From positions 1 to 36,917 of the forward strand of contig LPNZ01006843.1 in the NCBI GenBank assembly GCA_001655205.1: a stretch of DNA of 36,917 nucleotides, in the 5' to 3' direction. Shown piece after piece: positions 11,218-20,918 of this stretch (position 1 is its first letter; the number at the start of each line of letters is the position of its first letter). The position numbers and the translations under genes were made by a program. The notes under the pieces were generated by a model that saw nothing but the letters and a program-made list of their open reading frames with translations, ran no database searches and was not told where the DNA came from. Source of the DNA: Lenisia limosa (lineage: Eukaryota; Breviatea).

Positions 11218-14200
11218 ATGCCTTTTCAACGGGAGGTGATGCGGGGCGGATGGAGAGTGGTACTCAGTGAGCTGGAAGAAAGGAAAGGAAGCTGGCTGTT
11301 GGAGGACTTGTTCGGGAACCTTGACGGCTTTGTTAACGGAATGTAAGTGCTGTTTATCGTGGTTCACGTTGTCATCTCAGCGTCATATGGAACTTAGCTA
11401 CTTTTGGTAGATTTCGTTTTTTTCTCAATTTAATACTAATATTATCTTAGTTAGAGTATAATAAAATCAAGATAGTGGAAGACTGGGAACTTGCGTCTCA
11501 AATATTAGATCAATTAGATCCTTTTAGTGAACTTTTCTCGTTTTTTCGACCTTTTGAGGCTTCTAATAACTTTAGTATTGACGTATAAAAGTATTTATAC
11601 TTTAGCTGGTGGTTCATTTGACCCGAGGCCCGGGGTGGCGGGAAAAATTTTCGTTCTTCTGTCGTGTCTATATATATTTAGATGATTTAGCTGGGTGGCA
11701 CAGGTCCCCCCCCCCTCCACCCCAACATTCCAGGGTTGTGTGGCGAGGAGCAAAATGGCTCTCATGAGGCATGGTAAACAGGATGTCAGGCCAGAAGGAG
11801 TGTTCACGAAGTTCTATGACCATCTTATCACGTAAGCTTGTGTGATGTATGTGATGTATTTATGGATTGGTTATCAGAACATCTACTGATGCTTTAGTGA
11901 TGATGTTGAGAACCACATGCTTCAGTCAAGCTTCTATCGGGTGGGCAAATGAGTATTATTCTGCTAGTTTCCTTTTCCATCTCTGATTTTTTGACTTTTA
12001 GTGTGCATCCTCGAACCTTTGCTCCGGTGAGACGCTTCCATTGGCCTATCCAGCGACTAACAAACATGACATTTTCAAGATGAGGTTTGAAGAAAATGGA
12101 GGGTTCTTTTTTGACTGTGATGGTTTGCCTTATCTTGGCAGGACTGCTGAATTACCTAAGCATCCAAACCAAAAGAAGGTAATAGACACTCTTCAAAAAG
12201 TGAATGGGTCTATTTTCGAGGGTATGAATATACACGCTTTGAGAATCTGTTGAAATCTGATTCTCATCCTGTACTTTTTATAGAGTTAAAAATCAATATT
12301 ATTTGAGAAGATACGGATTCATTTTTTGATTATGAAATCCCTTGATCTGTCTTCAATTTATTGAGCAAATCACATTTATTGCCACTGTAATTTATTTTGT
12401 AGGACCTGAAAATCAAATTTTCTGAAGATGATATGACAACTATCAATGAGTTTTTACCTGTTATCATGCATTCATGTGAGATTTCTGGGAGAAAGAATAT
12501 CTCATTTACACATCTGTAGGTATGTTTTCTTTCCGAGGTTCTGGCCTTGTGTTTAAAGCGAATATCAAGTCTTCTCCTGGTGTCTTCAAATTCTGTTCCT
12601 CCGTATGCCTGGCTCTGCTCTTATACTTATGACACATACGCAGGAATAACTGATCACCTAGGACATTTCCCTGATATATTCCGTGAAGCAGTTTCTTGGG
12701 TTCCTGACCAAACGGGTGCACCACCCTGGGGCAAAAAACAGTTGGAGGGTTTTCCTTGAAATGAGATGCAATTTATTCTTCGCACAATTGACCGTAAATC
12801 AGTATTGAGATACTAATTTGTTAGTGAACGAACGAATTAATTGGCAAAGCCATCCCAATCTGTCTGGGAGTCTTGTGACAACTATCCGTTCAGTTGCTAA
12901 GTTTTTGGCTCATTTGACATTTAAAAGCTTCAAAACTCCACAATTGATAAACTACTTCAAGACTTGGCCGCTACCGTAAGACCTTTTCCTTTTATCACGT
13001 TGCAGCCCCCTAGGCTCCAAGCCTCAGATCGACGTTATCCAAACCCTGGCTAATCCCTTTATTAACTCGGTATTACAGAGGTGATGTTAACTGTCTAGCT
13101 CCGAGGGGATTTTCTTGTTATATGCAGCTTGTTTGTCAAAAACTTATTCGACCTCGACTCTGACCGTGCAAGTAAGGCTCATCAATACGGTTGGCTGAGG
13201 CTTTGGTTCGATTTATCCTTGAACATTTTTTTCTGGTATCGTGTGAAATATGATAAAAATAAATGTATCTAATACTATGATATGTATAGTATACTATATG
13301 ATACCCTGTAATACATGTTGTATATACTACCTCTAATCCTTGTAGGTATGCAGGGGAGGTAATATCATGCCATAATCCAATATCTCTTATAAGCGATGGC
13401 GTGGACGGCTTCGGCCAGATACATCCTTATTTATTTGTCATTGCTATATATGATGATATAAATATATGATATACTACTACCTAGTCTAAAGGTAACCTCG
13501 ACAGGTAATGCGACGGAAGATGAAATTGTTGGACTGTTCTCCCAGTTAATCATTGTTGTAATGTAAGTTTTAGGTGCTGAAAGGACAGTCTCACCATTCT
13601 AGGGAACCGCACAACATCAGAGTGGACTGGCAGTCTATTGTTGGTCAGGAACAAACCAAGGAGCTTTCAATGGTCCCTCTCATTGCGACTGTCTTTGACA
13701 TTTTCCCTGAGATTTTCAGTAGGCTGAGACTGCGATATCGTTCTCTTGCGTAATATAATTGTTCCAGGTGAAGGAAACTTGAACGCAGCGTATGAGGACG
13801 TTTGGACCATGACTGCGGCTCTTACACGCGCAACGCTCAGTGGCGTGGCGTCAGGGAGCGTTGTTAACCCCAACGAGTTTACGACCTTCACCAATTGCCT
13901 CCGAACCTTCATGATTGGTTGGCACAGCGAGGTTCTGCGTTCACATTCAGCCTTCCAAGATGAACATAGCGAGTTGTTGAGAGGAATGTGCATCATGAGT
14001 TCCATGCTGTTTGGCTCTCAATCTGCTAATATCGACTTCACCCACATTTTCTTGACAAAGGAAACTGCAACCCCACGCGATCTGATTTGGATTGCACAGG
14101 AAGCTATGTACTGTATTTGTCTGAAAAATTGGAGCTCAAAAGGGTCTAGTATCGTATATGTTGGCTGGGTGTTTTATATTTGTTGACAGTGTTGGAATAG

Positions 14201-17200
14201 CTTTTATTGGTTCAGATCGATTCTCAAGCCTCCGCCATTTGGGTTGAACAGTGGGATAAATTCAAACATTGTTGGAGGGTTAAGATGTGCTTGCTATACA
14301 TCTTTTAATTGGTACATTCACCGTGTAGTGGTTGCCGATGATCAGTTTTACAGCAAATTCACTCCAGTTTCTTTTAGAAATCAAACAAGTAGGGTCTCCT
14401 TCCGCGTTCCTTTTACTGTAGTAGAAGCGAAACAGTCAGTACACGCACATCTTGCATATCACTTCACTTCTGTGGGTGACTGTGATTGGCTTTTTTCAAA
14501 ACGTTACAACAGTCTCTTGTTATAATTATTACACTGGAAGATTATAATGTAGGGCCTTACCCCTGCCTTGAACTACACCAGTGATCTCAATGATAAGGAG
14601 TTGTTCCTCATTCTTACAAACCTCGGGTCAAAGCTTGGTTTGTCTTTTTTGTCAAGCTTATTCCTTTAATGAGTTAGTTCCATTTCAGTCAAAACTCTTG
14701 AAAATGAATCCGTTAAAGGATTGTATTGCCACCCTTGCCAACAACCCTCTTTTTGTCGTAGGTTCACCCTTGTCAGTAATATCGCCAGAACGCTTGTACC
14801 CATTCCATTACCAAGCTAATTGAAACAACCCTTGTCGCCTGCGAAAATGAGTACCTCACCAACCACATTGTTGCAGGTAACAGTTTGGACATTGCAGCAA
14901 CTGTGCGAGAGTTTCAGTTTATTCGCGAACCCCAAACACTCTCCGTAAGATCTCAGTGGTCATGACATTTCAGGTTGATCAAAACGTGGAAGTCTTTGTC
15001 CACTTCAGACGTAAGTTTGACCTTGATTCTTGCGTTATTTTGTTATGTTTGATGTGAGGTCTTATTATGGCTAGACTCTTGTGCTGTTTAAAATTAATTT
15101 GGAGATACTTAGGCGGAGCATTTGACAATTTCAGCTGACATGTACCAGCAGCACTCTGAATGTGCCGTTTCATTCAAAGACCATAGGTGAGCAATTACTA
15201 AACAATTCAAAAAGACTCATAGTAACATTATATAGGTCCGCGTTCCGTGAACTTCATGGCTGGCGTATCAACACTGAGGCGCTCAACCTTTATTTGCCTT
15301 CTGTGAGCGTTCACCACGAGTTTAAAGTCTCTCTTCATCGAATATTCGTTTTGCTTACCTAACCACTGTTTAGTTTGTCATCGCGGCATTGTGCAAAGTA
15401 TGGCAGTCAAACGGTGAGACTTGTCTTTCTTTCATGACTTTGTAGAGAATATTCCCGCATCAATCAATCGACAGAACCTTTCTACCACTATCATCATGGC
15501 GCTTCAGGTAACTTGGGTCCTGTGGTAATGAGCCTTGCTTATCTATGTAGACAATCTTTGACACTGCTCTTCCGTGCACTCTCCACACCCACACGGTTAT
15601 ACCACTGATCCGTGTTTACAGTGGGCCATTATTCTTTTCTGTTATTGTGAATCTTTTCAACATAAACTTGACAATACTTATTACCTTTCTTGTCTCTTAT
15701 GTTGTGACCTTCGTTTATCATTTAAAGGCTTGATTGAGAATTGAGTAATAGTTTAAGTTATTTCCTTCCTCCCTATGGTATCTTCTTCGGGATGCAACCC
15801 TTTTGATATTCATAGTGACACTCCCCCATCGTCGTATTGACTTGAACTACGCGTTAATTGCAATCTTGGCCGACCATCCAAGTGCTACTGTGGCTAAGGG
15901 CGTTGATACCGTCACTCACATTACTCATCTTCATCTCGAATGTTGGCTCCACTTTCTGTTTCAAAAATGCACAATTCGCAAACAGAAAAAGGAAAAACTC
16001 TTTTTTTATTATCTCAAAAGGGATTTCTGCTTTACTGTTTTCAGTGTTCTATCAAGGCCTAATTGGGCCAAATGTACAACAAGACACCAGGCCGCCTAGG
16101 TGGCTCAGTCATGATATGATTGTGGGTATACTTGCACGTATATATTTATAACTATATATCATATACATAATCAGTCAACCTTATAAAAATAGAATAGCTT
16201 GATACTTTGGACGGATTCGATGTTACGAACATTTCTAATTTAGGCCACTTTTGACATTTCAGGTGGTAAACGGATATTCAAAACATGGTGCCGATTTTGT
16301 TGCAAAAGGTTTCATTAAAGCTCTGAACGTGCTTGATACTGAAAGTCTGAGGGGTCTTCTTGTTGTGTTGCATCAAATCTTACCTGCAGGTGATGAGAGC
16401 CTCATGATTGTTCCGATGGTCCAAATGGTGTCGATGGTTACCGAGTGTACCTCGTCTAATTCCGCTATTCCATTTAAACTACTGAACGCTGTGAAATGGA
16501 AGATGTTCCCTGAGAACGTTATCGGTTTGATGAAGCCATGATGTGACATTTTTAGCAAGAAAGATGAATAAATCTTTGAACTATGAGCAATGGGCGTCTC
16601 TCTTCTGCGCCAATATTGTTTGCCTAGACTTTCTTTTGTCTCTTCCTCGATTCTCTGTTACCATTTCAGGAAAACCAAAACATTCCTCACTCTATCTTGG
16701 AGATCATGAAGCATATCAGAAGGGCTTTGTTCAGAGCCGTAATTGAACAGGTTAGTTTGTGGCTTTTCTTTCTTTTTTTGGACAAAAATTAATTTAACAG
16801 ATGAATACTGCAATCAAAAGAATAAACCCAGCCTTTGTTCCCTCGATTAGCTACTTGAGAAACCCTCTCTCCCTGCTTGTCAAAGAAGGAAAGAACCTAC
16901 TAATTATGTTGGAGGGGTGTACACCTTCAAGTAAATCAATCATATTCGATTTAGAAGTTTTATTGTAATAATTCCCCTGTTTAAACGTATTTATATTCTG
17001 TTGTTAATATATTTCATTTTCACCATATTGCCTGAAAATTTTGGATCATAATTCAAGTGTGCACTCTTGGTGAAGAAATGATCATTTCAGGGTATCGGCC
17101 GCAGCTCATGCCATGTGTCCTGAGCTCGATGACATTCGTCTCATTTCACCCCTGACAAAGAAGCCTTTCAACTCTCTTCCGGCAAAAAGAACTGTGAGTG

Positions 17201-17316
17201 GCCCTTCTAAAAGGGATGTTATAATTACTGCTCACATTAAAGCGTGATGTGTACGAACCTCCCATCCACTACCAACACTGCTCGATACCCTATTACGACA
17301 GCGGTGCCCCCGCCGA
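11218..17316 (+). CDS. Very large alpha-helical protein, unknown family
   Basis: More than 20 in-frame exons read as one long helical, HEAT-like protein of roughly 1,000 residues or more. The start ATG at 11218 gives MPFQREVMRGGWRVVLSELE. Well-supported exons include EDWELASQILDQLDPFSELF (about 11480), GVFTKFYDHLI (about 11795), LPLAYPATNKHDIFKMRFEE (about 12035), LVTTIRSVAKFLAHLTFKSF (about 12880), DEIVGLFSQLIIVV (about 13520), a single 360-bp exon at 13768-14126 with DVWTMTAALTRATL and LLRGMCIMSSMLFGSQS, IAATVREFQFIREPQTLS (about 14900), RRIDLNYALIAILADHPSA (about 15835), FVAKGFIKALNVLDTESLRG (about 16295), and AHAMCPELDDIRLISPLTKK (about 17110). The last visible exon runs into a gap at 17317. 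Two junctions (near 12830 and 14690) do not agree in phase, either from misread splicing or from base errors. No zinc, nucleotide-binding or catalytic motif was seen in this part. Confidence 0.68.
13371..13428 (-). repeat. Dispersed repeat, copy A (reverse)
   Basis: The reverse complement of 13371-13419 reads ctggccgaagccgtccacgc and continues to ataagagatattgg. It matches copies at 17434 and 19384. It sits in an AT-rich intron (13178-13503) between two exons of the large helical gene, flanked on both sides by tatatgata and tactac words. Confidence 0.8.
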
Positions 17317-17395
17317 NNNNNNNNNNNNNNNNNNNNNNNNNNNNNNNNNNNNNNNNNNNNNNNNNNNNNNNNNNNNNNNNNNNNNNNNNNNNNNN
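17317..17395. other. Assembly gap (79 N)
   Basis: The gap separates the last exon of the large helical gene from the repeat-bearing stretch that leads to the MYND exons, so their linkage cannot be read directly. Confidence 0.95.
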
Positions 17396-17433
17396 TTTGT
17401 TGCAGTAGAGATGAGACAAAACAAGGTTGTACA

Positions 17434-17530
17434 TGGCCGAAGCCGTCCACACCATCACGCTCATAAGAGATATTGTATTATAGTATAATAATAATATCAA
17501 TTAATTCACCCGATCATTTGCCTTACAAAT
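17434..17530 (+). repeat. Dispersed repeat, copy B
   Basis: tggccgaagccgtccacacc at 17434, ataagagatattg at 17464 and cccgatcatttgccttac at 17508 match copy C (19384 on). The first two blocks match copy A in reverse. This is probably an intron between the large helical gene and its MYND exons. Confidence 0.85.
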
Positions 17531-17629
17531 CTGTGTACACAGCTTTGTTGGTACGGTGTGTCATTGTATACCTGTATACCCATGGAATGGGGTTTTCGGT
17601 ATCATTTTAAAATGACTTTTTTTTCTTTT

Positions 17630-17677
17630 CTAGTAGTATAGCTATATAATATATCATATATGATATATTACTACTAG
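17630..17677. repeat. Perfect AT-rich hairpin
   Basis: The arms ctagtagta (17630-17638) and tactactag (17669-17677) enclose a perfect palindrome, atatatcatatatgatatat (17649-17668). This resembles the terminal part of a small inverted-repeat element. Related words (gatatactactacctag) flank copy A of the dispersed repeat near 13468-13484. Confidence 0.85.
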
Positions 17678-17760
17678 TAAATATAGTTCAATTTTATTCA
17701 AAATGGGGTCGATGAAACAAACCTCGTATCTGTAACCTCTGGGTTGTGGTAATGGTTTAG

Positions 17761-18138
17761 TCTGATGGAGAGCCGCAGTACTCCAAAGAGCCACTGAATT
17801 CCAAAACCTCCAAGAAGAAAGCTGGTAAGCCGGTCTGCCCTTGTTCACCTTTCAGCACTCATCAAAATGAAGAAGCAAATCTCTATCCAAAAAGCGGCAT
17901 CAGTTGACAAAAGTGAGTTTTGCTGCTTTCCAATGTCATGCTCCTTTAGGTTGTGAAGATGAACCGGTCAAAAAGTGCGAAAAATGTGGAAAATCCCCTC
18001 CAAAACTGAAAATTTGCAGCAGATGCTTGTTGGGGAGGGGGTCATATGGCATTATGTTCTCTTTGTGAATGAAAACCATGAGGCTCATGTTATAGGAATA
18101 CAAGATACTGTTCAGCTGAGTGTCAGAAGAATGACTAA
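17761..18138 (+). CDS. MYND-type zinc finger exons, probable 3' end of the large helical gene
   Basis: Exons 17761-17824, 17856-17911 and 17951-18034 and the next one, from 18096, join in frame with clear gt/ag sites. They encode a lysine-rich linker (SKTSKKKAALIKMKKQIS) and then a MYND finger: CEKCGKSPPKLKICSRC, NTRYCSAECQKND. MYND modules bind proline-rich partner motifs and are often C-terminal. The reading frame meets TAA at 18136-18138, exactly where MYND fingers usually have Trp. The same frame continues with SDYKRKC, which supplies the expected last ligand Cys. The stop may be a base error, a true truncation, or a sign of decay. An open exon further on (18267-18347, VVPKTGTPKGVGIRVRF) may belong to the same gene. 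Confidence 0.68.
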
Positions 18139-18490
18139 AGTGACTACAAACGTAAATGTAAAAAATCCTAGTTATGGTAATTCATTGGTAAAAAAGGTAT
18201 TCAAATGCATGGTGTCTAGATTCCATCAGCAAAAATCACATTATCAAATAGTTGGTCAATTCTCAGGTTGTTCCAAAAACGGGCACTCCAAAAGGGGTCG
18301 GTATTCGGGTTCGTTTTCTACTGAACAGCAATCTCTCAGAAATCTGAAATATCAAATTACATCAGTTCATAAAGGTCTACCTTTTTAATCCCTCCGTCAT
18401 TTCAGGAGGGAAGTTGGGAAGAGGGCAAACATGTTTCCTGACCCGACCAATATCCACACTAATTCAGTCATATGCTGGCCTGCAGTAAGC

Positions 18491-20334
18491 CTACTTATAT
18501 TGATCATTGAAGTGAAGGAATAGAGGAAGGGAGTCCTTGGCAATAGCGCCCTGAAAATTCAGTGATCTAGGCAGTAACCTACCTTTTCCTTGTCTTTGCT
18601 GTTGTCGCATAGCCAGACCGAATCAGCACGTGAAGCTATCTGAAGCGTAATATTGACATCGCACATTTATACCGATTCAAAGTTGTTTTGAGAAGCCTCA
18701 CTGATAGAACGAATCACTGCATGGGGTATATACCTGATGTCTGTTAAAAATTCAGAAGAGCACGGGTTATTGATTCAAACCCGCAACATTGTAATTGCTT
18801 GATTCAATTGTAATTACTTGTCCAGGATTGATTTATCTAACCTGTAGTTTTTTTGAGCTCTAGCGTCAGCACGAGCACATAACTTGTCAACAGGCACCCA
18901 TGGGTAAAAGACCCATGTTTCATAGCCTAGCTGGACAAATTAGCGAGTAACCAAATACCATCTATGATAGACAAGTTAATGTGAAAGCATAATTATATCC
19001 CTTTACCTCCTTCACATGTCTGATAATATAAGTACACCAGGAAATATTGGCTCCCGTAGCCTCCATAATCATGTTGTATTTCTGCCTTGCTAAAAATATG
19101 AATGTCTTAGTTAAGCTGCACAACGTATGTTGCTTCGAAAAAAGATGATTACTTTTCCCACCAGCCACTTCGAGCATCAGTTCCGAGAGGACATCAGCTG
19201 ACTTCCGACAAGTGGAGTAGAGCCTTTGAATGGCTGCAGTGATCTGCAAATTATAAAGGATGATATGAAGTATTTCGCTTTAGTCTAAAAAGACTAATGT
19301 ACCCAGATACTCCTTGTATTCCGTATCGGACTTGCTACTTCAAAAATTCCTCGATAATACATGGGAAATAGACCAAGGAAATCTGGCTGAAGCCGTCCAC
19401 ACCATCACACCAAAAAGATATTTCACCCAATCATTTGCCTTACGATCTATAGATATTTTATTAAGTCACATCATTTGCCTTACAGATATATACTAGATCA
19501 GATGTTTTACAGGTAATTTTGAACTTAATTGGGCTGTTGTTGCTTGTCCCCCCTTACCTCGGTGCAATCCACATCCTCATTCTCTGCGAATTGTAAAATT
19601 TCAGCACTTCGCTCCTGGAACATCGGTTCTTTTTCAATGATTTCGTCAATGAGAATGCGAACAAAATTCTGAGGGTCCATGCCTTGTCTTCGAATGATTT
19701 CATCTGATACAGCTGAAAAGTAAGGAGGGGGGGGGGGGNNNNNNNNNNNNNNNNNNNNNNNNNNNNNNNNNNNNNNNNNNNNNNNCTGAAAGCCAATCGA
19801 ATCCCAAATGTACGATTGAATAGAAATAGAGAATAGGAAAATTATTAACCCAATTGATCTGGCGAAAAGAATCAACCCGTCTCACATGTTTTTCCACTTC
19901 CGGGTGGGCCATAAGCTAGTATGAACACGGGTCGGACAGGCTATTCGGATTTAGACATATTTGAATGCAGAATAATTAGGTTTTCCCCATAATTCCAAAA
20001 TTAGCCCCTCACTTTGACTCCTTTAAACCAAGTAGCCTTCAAACATTGGAATTTCTAATGAATAAAAAAAGGATATGGTTGAATTACTGAACACGGAAAC
20101 ACAAAGATGCTAAAGTGGGAATCGCAAACTTTCGCGAATTGGACAGTATTGTCGAATTGAGAAAGGTCCAAAAGGCTATCGGGAAGTGGTGTACGTGGGG
20201 GTGTAGGAGGGTTCCTAGAATTGACTGATTTGGCCTTCGGTTCCAGAACTACAGGTGGCTCATCCACTGTTGGGTCATTTCGGGGGGTTGCGAGAAATGA
20301 GTAAATAAATAAATGGAATTGCCAGTTTACCCAT
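18491..20334 (-). CDS. Zeta-toxin-fold P-loop kinase (eukaryotic type)
   Basis: Member of the zeta-toxin-like P-loop kinase group, which in bacteria phosphorylates UDP-N-acetylglucosamine; the substrate of eukaryotic relatives is not established. The start ATG at 20334 is split from the next exon by a phase-1 intron. A Pro-rich N-terminus (about 50 residues) precedes the kinase core. Seen in order: Walker A GPPGSGKT after PVRPVFILAY (about 19925-19890); a gap; VSDEIIRRQGMDPQNF (about 19705); KSADVLSELMLEVAGGK (about 19200-19150); the substrate-side motif YNMIMEATGANISW (about 19075-19035); LGYETWVFYPWVPVD (about 18930-18880), as in the family's YPxV strand; the RADARAQ helix; then a conserved tail ending at TAG 18491-18493. 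All seven visible junctions keep frame except across the gap. The host is eukaryotic: the gene is intron-rich, so it is not a recent bacterial import. Confidence 0.77.
19384..19500 (+). repeat. Dispersed repeat, copy C
   Basis: ctggctgaagccgtccacac at 19384 is followed by cacccaatcatttgccttac (19424) and a partial second unit, cacatcatttgccttac (19467). It lies in an intron of the zeta-toxin-like gene. Confidence 0.85.
19739..19785. other. Assembly gap (47 N) beside a G run
   Basis: On the coding (minus) strand the gap is followed by a run of about 11 C, then ctccttacttttcag and the exon. It lies inside the kinase core, between Walker A and the DEI motif, so one exon may be missing. Confidence 0.95.
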
Positions 20335-20404
20335 GCAACATCAACTTTTTAATACGTGGTATTCAGGGATATATTTAACATAATTTGAAAGTAGAATAAT
20401 TAAC

Positions 20405-20573
20405 AAAGTCAAAAGAACAACGGGTGAAGTCAACTCTAGCTACCATCAAAGTCAAAAGAACAACATGTGAAGTCAACTCTAGCTACCATCAAAGTCAAAA
20501 GAACAACATGTGAAGTCAACTCAAGCTACCATCAAAGTCAAAAGAACAATATGTGAAGTCAACTCTAGCTACA
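20405..20573. repeat. 43-bp tandem repeat, four copies
   Basis: Units begin at 20405, 20448, 20491 and 20534, each starting aaagtcaaaagaacaa and containing tgaagtcaactctagctacc. Copies differ at one to three bases and the last is truncated. The array lies between the divergent starts of the kinase gene (20334) and the PHD gene (20919). Confidence 0.95.
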
Positions 20574-20918
20574 AATTCCATCCCCCCCCCCCAACTTTTG
20601 TTTAATCTTTCCTCTTCTTCTTCTTTGTTGTAGATTTAAATTTATAATCCACTATTTATCTAGCACCACCTAGTTCCCGTGGCCCGGGGCTACCCTTTCA
20701 GTAAGAAAGTAACACGGGCCGGATTAAACCTAGAGCTGGGAACCCGAAATACTCCCAAGGCCCACCAGGGATCCGGGGTACAGAATGGAGTCAATATGCC
20801 TCGCCAAGGATTGCGACAGCGCCACTTAAGGGATAAGCCATTTTTCGTTCCATCGTCTCCTTTTGGGATTACTTCATGCTTATACTTCATTATTAGTTAC
20901 TATTAGAAGTTTATCATA
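20574..20918. promoter_or_regulatory. Intergenic region before the PHD/AT-hook gene
   Basis: It begins with a C-run (20583-20593). The block 20675-20830 is GC-rich compared with its surroundings and holds complementary words (gtggcccggggc, acgggccgg). It could fold, but I found no tRNA boxes and no splice-supported exon. Promoter elements for 20919 should lie here. Confidence 0.35.

Noticed and set aside
18136-18138. Reassigned TAA codon (non-standard genetic code)
   Set aside because: Conserved genes here (urocanase, POP5, Arc1-like, PHD) read through with no in-frame stops and end at TAA, TAG or TGA, so the standard code fits.
17975-18388. 137-codon ORF reading in one frame through the MYND region
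   Set aside because: It uses a different frame from the zinc-ligand cysteines and reads through an evident intron. It is AT-rich intron plus shifted exon.
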